Notes under the pieces: model-generated | Told to the model about the DNA's origin: nothing | What the model saw: only the letters and a program-made list of their open reading frames with translations | The model's database searches: none | Made by a program: the position numbers and the translations under genes | Shown here: positions 23,817 through 30,506 of the stretch, one piece after another | Layout: each line of letters starts with the position of its first letter | How positions within the stretch are numbered: position 1 is the stretch's first letter | Source: a virus | Length of the DNA: 30,506 nucleotides | Strand: one strand, 5' to 3' | Virus record (IMG/VR): IMGVR_UViG_3300017991_001621 | Coordinates: 1-30,506 of that record

Positions 23817-24800
23817 CTATCCTGTCTCCCCGTTGAGTTCTTGTTTGAGCCGTTCAGCAAGCGCCTCTGGCCCCAGGCTGTTTATTTCTACCTGAGAGAG
23901 GGATGCTGTCGGCCTGAATTCACCACCCTTCGGGCCTTCACCTGCAGGAGCGCCTTCTAACTTGGATCCGGCTCCGGCTGCATTATTGATAGAACTGATT
24001 GCCTCCTGTCTGCCTTGGCGTATTTTGCCGGACAGAACCTTATTCTTGTTGTATCTCAGATACAGAGTTGAGAAGGTGTCGTAGGTTACGGATCCGTCCT
24101 GTTCCTGAAACCTGGAAGGATTCGCCTCGATCGCCTGACGCACCTTAGCAAATTCAGGAGAATTGAAGACTTGTTTCACGTTCTCCGGCTGCTGGTCCCA
24201 GGGAATACCGGGATCCACTTGAATACCCAGGTCGTCATTGACAAATTGCAGGAAGCTGAGAGAAGTGGTCTGATAGGCCAGCTGTGCAGCCTGAGCCTCC
24301 TCCTTCTGAACTTCTGCATCATAGCTTGCCTGATCGACCTTGTATTGGTCCATCGCACGGACAGCCTTTACGTATTCGTCTGGATCCTCGTCTCTCAGTT
24401 CCTGCAGCTCCGCTTCTGAATATTGCCGCGGCTGCACCGGCTTTTTCATCTCGCGCATCTGTCTTCGAAGCTCGGCATTCTCCGCTCTGACGGTTGCCAG
24501 CTCCTGTGATCTGGCATGAAAAGCCCGTTGGGTGTTGCTCAGCCTATCATCGGATTCTTCGCCGGGTTTGCCTTCGGGAGTTCCTTCCGGAGCCTCGGGC
24601 GTACCGTCACCAGAGGGCGAACCTTTGTCCGCATCCGATTCCTCTGGCTCTTTAGGAGCCTTTTGGAGAGTTCCATCGTCATTGATAACCATGGAGTCCA
24701 ACGTCTCCTTATCCAAATCGTTGACATTCTGCCCTTCCAGTCCGGGAGTTCCGTCTTGTTCGGAGCCGGGCTGTTGCTGGTTGTTATTTTCACCAGACAT
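23817..24800 (-). CDS. Scaffold / head assembly protein
   Basis: This encodes 327 residues from the ATG at 24800, which has GGAGG five bases upstream; the ATG four codons earlier has only a weak site. The N-terminal 100 residues are acidic and disordered, rich in Gly, Pro, Glu and Asp. A coiled coil follows (about 100-135, RSQELATVRAENAELRRQM), then a charged helix region to about 200, and a Gly/Ala-rich C-terminus ending in a helix (ALAERLKQELNG). An acidic tail, a coiled coil and a helical C-terminus directly before the capsid gene are the usual marks of a phage scaffold. No protease motif is visible. Confidence 0.8.
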   Translation of the reverse strand: MSGENNNQQQPGSEQDGTPGLEGQNVNDLDKETLDSMVINDDGTLQKAPKEPEESDADKGSPSGDGTPEAPEGTPEGKPGEESDDRLSNTQRAFHARSQELATVRAENAELRRQMREMKKPVQPRQYSEAELQELRDEDPDEYVKAVRAMDQYKVDQASYDAEVQKEEAQAAQLAYQTTSLSFLQFVNDDLGIQVDPGIPWDQQPENVKQVFNSPEFAKVRQAIEANPSRFQEQDGSVTYDTFSTLYLRYNKNKVLSGKIRQGRQEAISSINNAAGAGSKLEGAPAGEGPKGGEFRPTASLSQVEINSLGPEALAERLKQELNGETG

Positions 24801-24859
24801 TATTGCCTCCATCTTTGCGGGTCCACGTAGGAGAGTCCGCTTATGATTATGCAGGAATA

Positions 24860-26782
24860 CTAATTCTTGTCGAGATTGGCCTTCTGGCCTGCTGCACCAC
24901 CTCCTTGTCTTCCGTTCGGCGTTCCGACCGTCGCCGGATCTCCTGCAGCATTGGCCATGGCCTGACCAGCCTGCATGATCTGTTGCATCTGCATGGCTGC
25001 CCGGTCTTCTTCTGAGGCAATGCCCATGGATGCCTGAACGGCTTTGATTTGATCTATGAGAAGTTGAATCTTTTCGTATGGCGCATCCTCCAGCCAGAAT
25101 TCTACATTCACACCACCAGGACCGAACAGCTCAGCCACCAGACGGATCAATTCCGTGTTTTCTAAGAATTTCGCTGCCCTCATGGTCGGGTTTGCATCAT
25201 CCGCGATGGGAACCACCTGGAAATCACCATGGAGGATGTTATTGAAGACCTGATCACCAATACGCATATTGACAATCAATTGCTCTGTTTCCTGAGAGCC
25301 TATCTTCGGGAAATACCAGGCTTTATCGTAGGGAGTGTATCGCTGCAGCAGCTTTAGGGATCGTTTACACACTTCTTTGCCAACTCTACGGAATACCCGT
25401 TCTGTGGGGATCAGTGACTTGGACGCCTCCTGTACTCGCTGCGCAAACAGAGTAGCATTCTCCTGGGCGGTCTGGGTTTCGCCTCTCATGTTCTCCGTCA
25501 CGCCAATGATCTGCTCCAGGAGCATCTTGGACGTTTCAGAGAGCTGTTGGTTGGCATACGGATTCTTGGGAGGATCAAAGACCTTGATAGAGTCCTCGAT
25601 CTGGGCGTCTTTATTCACCTTTACGACCAAACCGGGCTCTGAAATGTGCCGCTCAACGTGCCGGACGTTCTGTATGTTCTGAGGTTTCATGGCTGTCAGG
25701 GCGCTGGCAGCCTTATTAACGATATCCAGCATCCGGTTGCGTTGATCATTGAAGTCCTTCTGTGGTCCCATGGCATTTTGCATCAACCCGAAGTAGTCCA
25801 TGACACGCTTCATGTTCTGGTAGGCAGACATCACGAAGTAGTCAAAATTCCCGTCCTGGATCTCCTGGTCCTTGGTTTCCAGCAGGAAATTCAACCCCGG
25901 GACGAATGTGGCAATTCGGATCAACTCCGCCCGGTTTGTGTGGACCAGCTGTACATCGGGATTCGTCCGGAGGAACAGCTCTCTCTTCTTTCCTTCCAGA
26001 ATGAGAATTTCGCTCTCATTGGCGGTAACGTTGTAAGCAACATCTGCAGACTGATCATAATCCCGGTAGAGGAATTCCACCACTTTGTATTGGCCATGGT
26101 ACTCGTCTGAGAAATGGGGGCTGCGCATCATGTCAGCCATTTCAGTGTCTACACTGGACCAGAATTGAGATTCATCCTTGTCCTTCATGATCCCCTTGAG
26201 CTTGGTGCGATGATTCGGCCAGATTGACAGGATCTGTGGAACAGTCATCCACCGCATACGGGCTTGATACTGGGCGTCGCGTAACAATTCGTGCCTGGCC
26301 CTGGAATCAAACAGGATATCGAACTCGTCCACGTTCGTAATGGCCAGATCGCCTTCCAAACTGAGAGAATTTGAGATATGGGGATAGATCACACCACGAC
26401 GGACCAGTGTAGCGAAGATTGTTTTTGCGAATTCATCCCGATATTCGGAGTGTATGGCCACGGCCTCCCATTTCTGCTGCAGGGCTGCAGCTCCATCGGG
26501 GCTGGCGCCATTAATGGGATAGATGCGCTCAGTCAGCTGGTTGAGATAATAATCTCCCAGTATACGGTTGAAAATGGGGAAAATGAGGTTCCAAACATTG
26601 GTGGGCCTGCGAAGTCGTTTGTAGTAGGCTTTTTGGGAGGGAGTATACTGTTCTCCGGCATACCATAAATAGCCTTGCCGGTATTTCTCATACTCTGACT
26701 GAAATACGTCCAGCTCATTGCGGACAGTGGTGGTGAACTTCTTGACTATCTCGTCGCGCTTCCGCTGGCTCGATGGGAGCAT
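24860..26782 (-). CDS. Portal protein, P22-type
   Basis: This encodes 640 residues from the ATG at 26782, which is preceded by AAGGGG at six bases; the open frame reaches back to a TTG nine codons earlier without a site. The N-terminus has the P22-portal pattern (YLWYAGEQYT, then RPTNVWNLIFPIFNRILGDY). The central part contains ITNVDEFDILFDSRAR and a long helical stem (about 380-430). The C-terminus is Gln/Met/Ala-rich (QMQQIMQAGQAMANAAG), the helical barrel and tail. The portal is the ring through which DNA is pumped and ejected. A promoter with a perfect -10 box precedes the gene, and an inverted repeat includes its RBS. Confidence 0.85.
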   Translation of the reverse strand: MLPSSQRKRDEIVKKFTTTVRNELDVFQSEYEKYRQGYLWYAGEQYTPSQKAYYKRLRRPTNVWNLIFPIFNRILGDYYLNQLTERIYPINGASPDGAAALQQKWEAVAIHSEYRDEFAKTIFATLVRRGVIYPHISNSLSLEGDLAITNVDEFDILFDSRARHELLRDAQYQARMRWMTVPQILSIWPNHRTKLKGIMKDKDESQFWSSVDTEMADMMRSPHFSDEYHGQYKVVEFLYRDYDQSADVAYNVTANESEILILEGKKRELFLRTNPDVQLVHTNRAELIRIATFVPGLNFLLETKDQEIQDGNFDYFVMSAYQNMKRVMDYFGLMQNAMGPQKDFNDQRNRMLDIVNKAASALTAMKPQNIQNVRHVERHISEPGLVVKVNKDAQIEDSIKVFDPPKNPYANQQLSETSKMLLEQIIGVTENMRGETQTAQENATLFAQRVQEASKSLIPTERVFRRVGKEVCKRSLKLLQRYTPYDKAWYFPKIGSQETEQLIVNMRIGDQVFNNILHGDFQVVPIADDANPTMRAAKFLENTELIRLVAELFGPGGVNVEFWLEDAPYEKIQLLIDQIKAVQASMGIASEEDRAAMQMQQIMQAGQAMANAAGDPATVGTPNGRQGGGAAGQKANLDKN

Positions 26783-26787
26783 AAAAA

Positions 26788-26861
26788 CCCCTTGCGATTC
26801 ACTACACAAATGGCCGGATTTACGCCATATTATACGCTATATGTAGTATAAGCGCAAGGGG
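26788..26861 (-). repeat. 9-bp inverted repeat spanning portal RBS and promoter -35
   Basis: CCCCTTGCG at 26788-26796 and CGCAAGGGG at 26853-26861 are perfect inverted copies. The left copy contains the portal Shine-Dalgarno sequence; the right copy contains the -35 box of the promoter upstream. Pairing would be possible only in RNA starting upstream of the promoter. Confidence 0.5.
26829..26857 (-). promoter_or_regulatory. Sigma70-like promoter for the portal/capsid operon
   Basis: On the minus strand a -10 box TATAAT (26829-26834) is a perfect consensus match. It lies 17 bases from TTGCGC (26852-26857), a weak -35 that matches the first three positions. Transcription would begin near 26822, about 40 bases before the portal ATG. 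This is the only such spacing I noticed in the intergenic regions. Confidence 0.6.
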
Positions 26862-26869
26862 ACGGTGCT

Positions 26870-26914
26870 ACATTTGGACAACTTTACGAATTTCTCGCCA
26901 TTTTGTCCAAATGT
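26870..26914 (-). repeat. 12-bp inverted repeat, possible operator or stem-loop
   Basis: ACATTTGGACAA (26870-26881) and TTGTCCAAATGT (26903-26914) are perfect inverted copies around a 21-base spacer that holds the stop codon of the NrdR-like gene. No T run follows. As DNA it could be an operator for a dimeric regulator just upstream of the portal promoter. As RNA it is a 12-bp stem ending the regulatory cassette. Confidence 0.55.
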
Positions 26915-27060
26915 GTACCTTTTATTCGGTCCACACGCTCCTCAGTGGTGAATCTGTGGCCACATTCCAGGCAGCGCCGGTATCTTAGGACCATGTGCTT
27001 AAACTGATAGAGCCGGGTTTTATATACCTTGGTCTTGCCGTCACACTTTGGACAGAGCAT
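26884..27060 (-). CDS. 58-residue NrdR-like zinc-ribbon protein
   Basis: This short gene starts at an ATG with GGGGAG five bases upstream, overlaps the end of the preceding gene by 20 bases, and ends in TAA. It encodes two CxxC knuckles, MLCPKCDGKTKVY and RRCLECGHRFTTEERV. The second is close to the N-terminal zinc ribbon of NrdR, the repressor of ribonucleotide reductase genes, which ends CLECGxRFTTxER. The ATP-cone domain that follows in NrdR is absent; after the ribbon only about 17 charged residues remain. It could bind nucleic acid as a stand-alone regulator or serve as a packaging or RNA-polymerase cofactor. The sequence shows the ribbon; the function is unknown. Confidence 0.75.
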   Translation of the reverse strand: MLCPKCDGKTKVYKTRLYQFKHMVLRYRRCLECGHRFTTEERVDRIKGTHLDKMARNS

Positions 27061-27298
27061 CTTGCTCCCCCTCGTCCTCGACGATCAACTCGTACCAGAT
27101 CCCGTATCCTGGAGGAATGACTGAATAATGAGGATTTTGTGCGTCTCTGGCTCTGATCGTGCCGTCAGGATCGATCTCCACGTATAGGACGTGCATTTTT
27201 TTGGCTTTTCTGTCCTTTCTGAAACCGTACAGGTCCGGCCACGTCGGAAGGCTGATCCGCCGGTACTCTCCCGTCTCCTCCCATGGATCCGGCTTCAT
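27041..27298 (-). CDS. Small hypothetical protein, start uncertain
   Basis: This encodes 85 residues from the ATG at 27298. The frame is open upstream to 27391, but that part reads as the shifted frame of the gene before. The product (PDPWEETGEYRRISLPTWPDL, YGIWYELIVEDEG) looks like a genuine folded protein. The ATG lacks a good ribosome site, having only GGAAAAAG about nine bases upstream. It overlaps the preceding gene by 134 bases, the largest such overlap here apart from the linker ORF. It may be translated by coupling, or it may be the C-terminal part of the preceding protein joined by a frameshift. I do not recognise a family. Confidence 0.6.
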   Translation of the reverse strand: MKPDPWEETGEYRRISLPTWPDLYGFRKDRKAKKMHVLYVEIDPDGTIRARDAQNPHYSVIPPGYGIWYELIVEDEGEQDALSKV

Positions 27299-27692
27299 GG
27301 ATGTCTTTTTCCGTAGGTTTGAGACGAGACTTGAAAGAAACACCAGGAACCACTTCCATGTCTTTGACGACCAGGTCGCGAATCGTCCCATCCTTAATTT
27401 CCTCCAGATATTTTGATATAATGAGTAGCTGCCGCTTCACTTTGTCTCTGCCCTCCTGTAGCAACCGTTCGCGCCTCCGTTCCCTCCGTTTTCCTTTCTT
27501 GCAGAGGCGTTTTGGGATATCAACCTCAATGTACGCTCCGCTGCCAACACTGACCTGTGTCTCTCCTTGAAAGTACAACAGGAAGCCACGGACCATGTGC
27601 CGGATCTTCGGTTTTTTCTCACTCAGATAGTCCGGTGTCTTAAACTGGGGAGACAGAACCAGGGTGTCAATCTTGATCTTTTCGATTATCAT
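27165..27692 (-). CDS. Hypothetical basic protein, possible frameshifted C-terminus
   Basis: This encodes 175 residues from the ATG at 27692, with GAGG five bases upstream; a GTG two codons earlier is less likely. Residues 1-65 have a strand-rich pattern (IIEKIKIDTLVLSPQF, VRGFLLYFQGETQVSVGSG). A very basic block follows (KKGKRRERRRERLL) and then a helix. The last 40 residues (from about GSMGGDGRV) look non-coding in style, whereas the alternate frame there reads like real protein. The start overlaps the zinc-ribbon gene before it. Either the two genes overlap or one longer protein is broken by a frameshift near 27300. Function unknown. Confidence 0.55.
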   Translation of the reverse strand: MIIEKIKIDTLVLSPQFKTPDYLSEKKPKIRHMVRGFLLYFQGETQVSVGSGAYIEVDIPKRLCKKGKRRERRRERLLQEGRDKVKRQLLIISKYLEEIKDGTIRDLVVKDMEVVPGVSFKSRLKPTEKDIHEAGSMGGDGRVPADQPSDVAGPVRFQKGQKSQKNARPIRGDRS

Positions 27693-27852
27693 TTTCACCT
27701 CTTTTCAGTTGAAAACACAGATCACACAGGTAATGACCGGCCCGTTTCGGTACAAATTTCCGTCCACAGCGACACGTCTTGACGGCTGGTTCGCTCCGGC
27801 GTCCGGCCAGGGCAGGAAGAAAAAGCCTTAGAAAGTCGATGTTTGGATCCAT
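27667..27852 (-). CDS. 61-residue zinc-ribbon-like protein
   Basis: This starts at the ATG at 27852, four bases after the HTH gene's stop, with AGGGTG nearby; an in-frame ATG 51 bases upstream lies inside the HTH gene and is less likely. The protein has a hydrophobic N-terminal helix (FLRLFLPALAG) and one Cys4 site: CRCGRKFVPKRAGHYLCDLC, followed by a charged tail. The spacing C-x-C-x13-C-x2-C suits a zinc ribbon. It ends inside the next gene by 26 bases. A DNA- or RNA-binding or protein-adaptor role is plausible. No specific family recognised. Confidence 0.65.
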   Translation of the reverse strand: MDPNIDFLRLFLPALAGRRSEPAVKTCRCGRKFVPKRAGHYLCDLCFQLKRGENDNRKDQD

Positions 27853-27856
27853 GGCG

Positions 27857-28399
27857 TCACCCTGCCACATCGATATACTCATCATCGCCGAGCCAGTGGC
27901 CATGAAGGATAGCCAATATCAACTGACGCTTCTTGGCAAGGTTTGCCATGCTGAAGTTTTCAGGAAAGATCTCCTCCTTGATTGTGACCATCGTTTCAGC
28001 GGTGGTAATTAAATACTTTGGTTTTTCCCCACCGGTCTTTTTGGCATAACCTTCCATAAGCTTCGTAATTGTTTGGCCGAGTGCAATCCGCTTCATATCT
28101 CCCTTTGAGAGTTCAAAGCCTCCGTGCGTTTCTTTCTTGGCAGCATTTTCTCTGGTATACTGCCTTTTCATCTGCTCGAAGGTGTGGTAGAAGTGTCTCA
28201 GGTCTGGAATAATTGCCTTGGTAAAACAACTGCCAATTCTTCCATTTTCCAGATTTGATATCGATTTTAGGGAATAGTGTGTGATTTCGGCCACAAGCTT
28301 CTGGGGAAGCCCCAGGTTCAGGCGTTGAAGTCTCAGCTCCTTGCCGATCGAGATTAACCTCTCCCTGGTGATATTTTTGGTCAGACTTGGCCTTGCCAT
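27857..28399 (-). CDS. XRE-like helix-turn-helix DNA-binding protein
   Basis: This encodes 180 residues from the ATG at 28399, chosen because GGAGG lies seven bases upstream; an earlier ATG eleven codons away has no site. Residues about 13-56 fit an XRE/HTH_3 fold (IGKELRLQRLNLGLPQKLVA, then SLKSISNLENGRIG). The remainder is helical with a Lys/Glu-rich region and no enzyme motif. It follows the large terminase by about 35 bases. Two readings are possible: a transcription regulator for the structural operon, or a small-terminase-like DNA recogniser, since no other TerS candidate is visible here. I favour the regulator. Confidence 0.7.
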   Translation of the reverse strand: MARPSLTKNITRERLISIGKELRLQRLNLGLPQKLVAEITHYSLKSISNLENGRIGSCFTKAIIPDLRHFYHTFEQMKRQYTRENAAKKETHGGFELSKGDMKRIALGQTITKLMEGYAKKTGGEKPKYLITTAETMVTIKEEIFPENFSMANLAKKRQLILAILHGHWLGDDEYIDVAG

Positions 28400-28434
28400 G
28401 GTTCTGCCTCCATTGGTTTGAACGTTATACAACC

Positions 28435-30096
28435 TTACACAAAATCAGCTCCTTCTCCTCGTTCTCCTATTGCCTGGGAATCCCTCCCTTCGTAATCGTA
28501 GTCGTCGCCATACGGGGATTCCCGTTCTGGCATTGGGAACCACTTATAATCCACTACTGCAGCATATCGCAGTAGATCCGGAAAGTCCTTGCCGATCTCC
28601 CGGACCTTAAGGGACAAATCTCTCTTCTCTGCTGCTCTTCCTGTTGGCTCTGGTTCGTAGGCGTAGGTCCTCATACCCCAATCGCAATTTCTACAAGCCC
28701 TCGATATTGCCAGCTGGCTATCTCCATATTGATTAGGCTTTAACATATCCTTCACCGCCTGGTGGCCGGTGGCCAGATCATCAACGGCATCCAGAATAAA
28801 CCCTCTTGGTCTGCCGAACTTCCTGAATGCTTCCTCATACTCCTGGAACAGCTTCTTCCCGGTTTTTAGGTTTGGCTTTAATCCATAATTGGGATCTATT
28901 ATTGACTGGATCCTGTCAATGGGTATTCTTAGCTCCTCCTCGATCTCACACCAGAACCGAACAAAATCGTCCAGAACGTAGGGCGCTGCATCCTTGATCT
29001 TGTGGAAAGGAAGATGATGATACTGCGGATCAGACCTGGACGGCCATTCGCGGATCACTCGATGGCGCTGCCATTGGTCGATACGGATCCAGACACAGGC
29101 CGGAGGTCTCCGATCATGGGGATCCAGGACGAACTTGTACACGAATCGCCTGGGATCATGCTGCACCTTGAGGTTGACAAAATGCCGGGCCGAATCATAG
29201 GTCTTATAGACCAGACCGGATAGATGCTGGAATTTACCATGGATCCGGGCCTCCATCTCGTCAGGATCACAGTTGCGGATCATGAACTCGATATCTCTCT
29301 GGAATAAGACGCCCTTCGGCTGCAGGCCATAATCCGGTCCCAGGTCCCAGTTTCCGCACGTTTCCCGGCAGTTGTCCCACATGGACACAGTTTGGTGATA
29401 TTTGTCATTGTCCAGCTTGACCCGGTCGATGATCTCATCCACGAACCAGGCTGCAGTAATCAGAGGTGTAGCCGGTATGATGATGATCCCGCCCTTGCGC
29501 AGCCGGAATAGAGCTGCACGGAACAAAGCCAAGGGAGGAGGTTCGTCGAAGATGACCATGGAGATATTGGCGCTTTCAAAGGTCTTTGAATCCTGGTCGA
29601 CAGTCTTGAAGTAGAGCCGGAAGTCAGTCCCTTTGAATGCCACTTCATCCACATGGGTCTTGCCGTTCTTGGACCACTTCATCAGCCTTTCAGGGATCCA
29701 GACCTTGAATTCATCCCAGATGGCAGACAGAGAGTCCCGGTTGGACACGTACCAGATGTTCTTTGGCCACCCAGAGGGAAAATGCTGGTATAGGGGATAA
29801 TCAAAGAACCCAGACGGGAATTCGTTTCCTGTGTCTGGGTCCTTTACGTTCCTGAATATGTTTTTGGCGTCAAATACTATATTGGCGATGATATTGATCG
29901 TGGCCGATGTCTTGCCGGTCCCGTTTCCGGATGTCATGAGAAAGATGCGCTTATCGTTATACTGCTCTCCGATCACACGGATAATGTCTGCCTGTGGCCG
30001 GTTCGGGACAAAGAACAGCCAGGGGAACCGCTTTCGCAACCACATTAGTTTCCATCGTTTTTTCAGGCTTAGGTTGGTACGTGTGATCAGAAACAT
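28435..30096 (-). CDS. terL: Terminase large subunit
   Basis: This encodes 553 residues. The ATPase domain has Walker A GNGTGKT (57-63) and Walker B VIFDEP with Asp184 and Glu185. The C-terminal RNase H-like nuclease half shows acidic positions at FVLDPH (Asp325), IIDPNYG (Asp401) and LDAVDDLATG (Asp436, Asp439, Asp440). TerL cuts concatemeric phage DNA and pumps it through the portal. The ATG overlaps the preceding gene by ten bases, and its GAAGGG site is unusually far away (13 bases), so translation may depend on coupling. The C-terminal 30 residues are Asp/Gly-rich. Confidence 0.92.
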   Translation of the reverse strand: MFLITRTNLSLKKRWKLMWLRKRFPWLFFVPNRPQADIIRVIGEQYNDKRIFLMTSGNGTGKTSATINIIANIVFDAKNIFRNVKDPDTGNEFPSGFFDYPLYQHFPSGWPKNIWYVSNRDSLSAIWDEFKVWIPERLMKWSKNGKTHVDEVAFKGTDFRLYFKTVDQDSKTFESANISMVIFDEPPPLALFRAALFRLRKGGIIIIPATPLITAAWFVDEIIDRVKLDNDKYHQTVSMWDNCRETCGNWDLGPDYGLQPKGVLFQRDIEFMIRNCDPDEMEARIHGKFQHLSGLVYKTYDSARHFVNLKVQHDPRRFVYKFVLDPHDRRPPACVWIRIDQWQRHRVIREWPSRSDPQYHHLPFHKIKDAAPYVLDDFVRFWCEIEEELRIPIDRIQSIIDPNYGLKPNLKTGKKLFQEYEEAFRKFGRPRGFILDAVDDLATGHQAVKDMLKPNQYGDSQLAISRACRNCDWGMRTYAYEPEPTGRAAEKRDLSLKVREIGKDFPDLLRYAAVVDYKWFPMPERESPYGDDYDYEGRDSQAIGERGEGADFV

Positions 30097-30506
30097 GTAG
30101 TATAAAAATCCCTTCTCATCTTATATACAGCTCTCCAGTTAATTATTTGCCATTTAAGTTTTGCGTCTATACCAAAAAAACAATATCTCCAACGGAGTTC
30201 TCTCTCATTCGGTTCTCCATATCCCCTCAACATCTGTTCTGCGGTCGGACGTCTGAAAAATCGCCTCAATACCCCTCGTTTCGATAACCCCCATTTGATA
30301 GCTAAAAGACACACAAGGTTTCCGTGGAGAGGAGGCGGACACCTTGTAGGTCGTGGATCATCCGCTGGCCATGAAACCATCCATTTCGCCGTTGGATGTC
30401 GCAGCCAATCAGCTACAACGGGCTTCCGAATATATCTCCTTTGAACACCACACAAAGGGCATTTATGAAAATTTCGATATAAATAGCGCCGTATTTTAAC
30501 CTTTAA
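30087..30506 (-). CDS. Small Cys-containing protein, 5' end beyond window
   Basis: The frame is open from the right edge to a TGA at 30087. A TTG at 30455 is the first in-frame start inside the window, but translation of the bases upstream of it gives FHKCPLCGVQRRY, a plausible CxxC knuckle, so the real start may lie outside. The remainder is basic and Trp/Arg-rich (ADWLRHPTAKWMVSW, RRFFRRPTAEQM, ELRWRYCFFG). It overlaps the terminase start by ten bases, as expected for a coupled gene. A small terminase or an HNH/zinc-ribbon protein cannot be excluded. No family recognised. Confidence 0.6.
   Translation of the reverse strand, partial: LKVKIRRYLYRNFHKCPLCGVQRRYIRKPVVADWLRHPTAKWMVSWPADDPRPTRCPPPLHGNLVCLLAIKWGLSKRGVLRRFFRRPTAEQMLRGYGEPNERELRWRYCFFGIDAKLKWQIINWRAVYKMRRDFYTTCF

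Noticed and set aside
27299-27391. Upstream extension of the 85-residue protein (31 codons)
   Set aside because: It reads as a shifted copy of the preceding gene's frame (Trp/Ser-rich) and has no ribosome site.
26841-30105. Shared 11-mer ATGTAGTATAA near the portal promoter (26841) and terminase start (30095)
   Set aside because: An 11-base repeat is expected many times by chance in 30 kb, and at terL there is no matching -35 box.

Overview
The window is a contiguous block of a tailed-phage genome (or a prophage-derived virion block). Every gene I can support lies on the minus strand, so transcription runs from high to low coordinates. The genes are packed tightly, with 1- and 4-nt stop/start overlaps and strong GGAGG-type ribosome binding sites. 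I see no rRNA, tRNA, CRISPR array, insertion sequence, integrase or host housekeeping gene. A large terminase, a P22-type portal, an N4-gp56-type major capsid protein, three adaptor-like proteins, a nozzle-like protein and no tape measure, sheath or tube protein together point to a short-tailed (podovirus-like) virus. The strong Shine-Dalgarno sequences and several Sec-type signal peptides fit a diderm bacterial host. The host cannot be named from this sequence.

Layout in transcription order. (1) 30506-28435: the 3' part of a small Cys-containing protein, then the large terminase. (2) 28399-26884: a cassette of small proteins between terminase and portal (an XRE-like HTH protein, a Cys4 zinc-ribbon peptide, two unknown proteins whose frames overlap by 134 nt, and a 58-aa NrdR-like zinc ribbon). 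(3) 26857-22440: a promoter with a perfect TATAAT -10 box, then portal, scaffold and major capsid protein. (4) 22346-20830: a secreted-looking protein, two small unknown proteins and a G7/C7 terminator-like hairpin. (5) 20808-15891: three adaptor/head-completion-like proteins and a 932-aa nozzle-like protein with a carbohydrate-binding-like insertion. (6) 15894-14353: a lysis-like cassette with a 54-aa coiled coil, a one-TM protein, an NlpC/P60 hydrolase, a holin-like protein and an unknown. (7) 14270-2596: a probable ejection set (165 aa, 344 aa, and a 3377-aa giant). The giant carries an adenine-methyltransferase domain, a Gly/Pro/Ser linker, a Strawberry-notch-type SF2 helicase, an HExxH metallopeptidase and an LPD38-like C-terminal region. 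(8) 2562-1: three consecutive proteins with signal peptides. The second is a fibre-like protein with seven 14-residue repeats, and the third runs off the left edge.

How the genes work together (inference): terminase and portal package DNA into a capsid built by scaffold and capsid protein. The adaptors and nozzle close the neck. The ejection proteins enter the host with the DNA, and the giant protein brings a DarB-like methyltransferase/helicase that could protect the incoming genome from restriction. The most unusual points are the giant polyvalent ejection protein, a helix-rich ORF that exactly overprints its linker, the cluster of signal-peptide proteins among structural genes, and the portal promoter/RBS inverted repeat.
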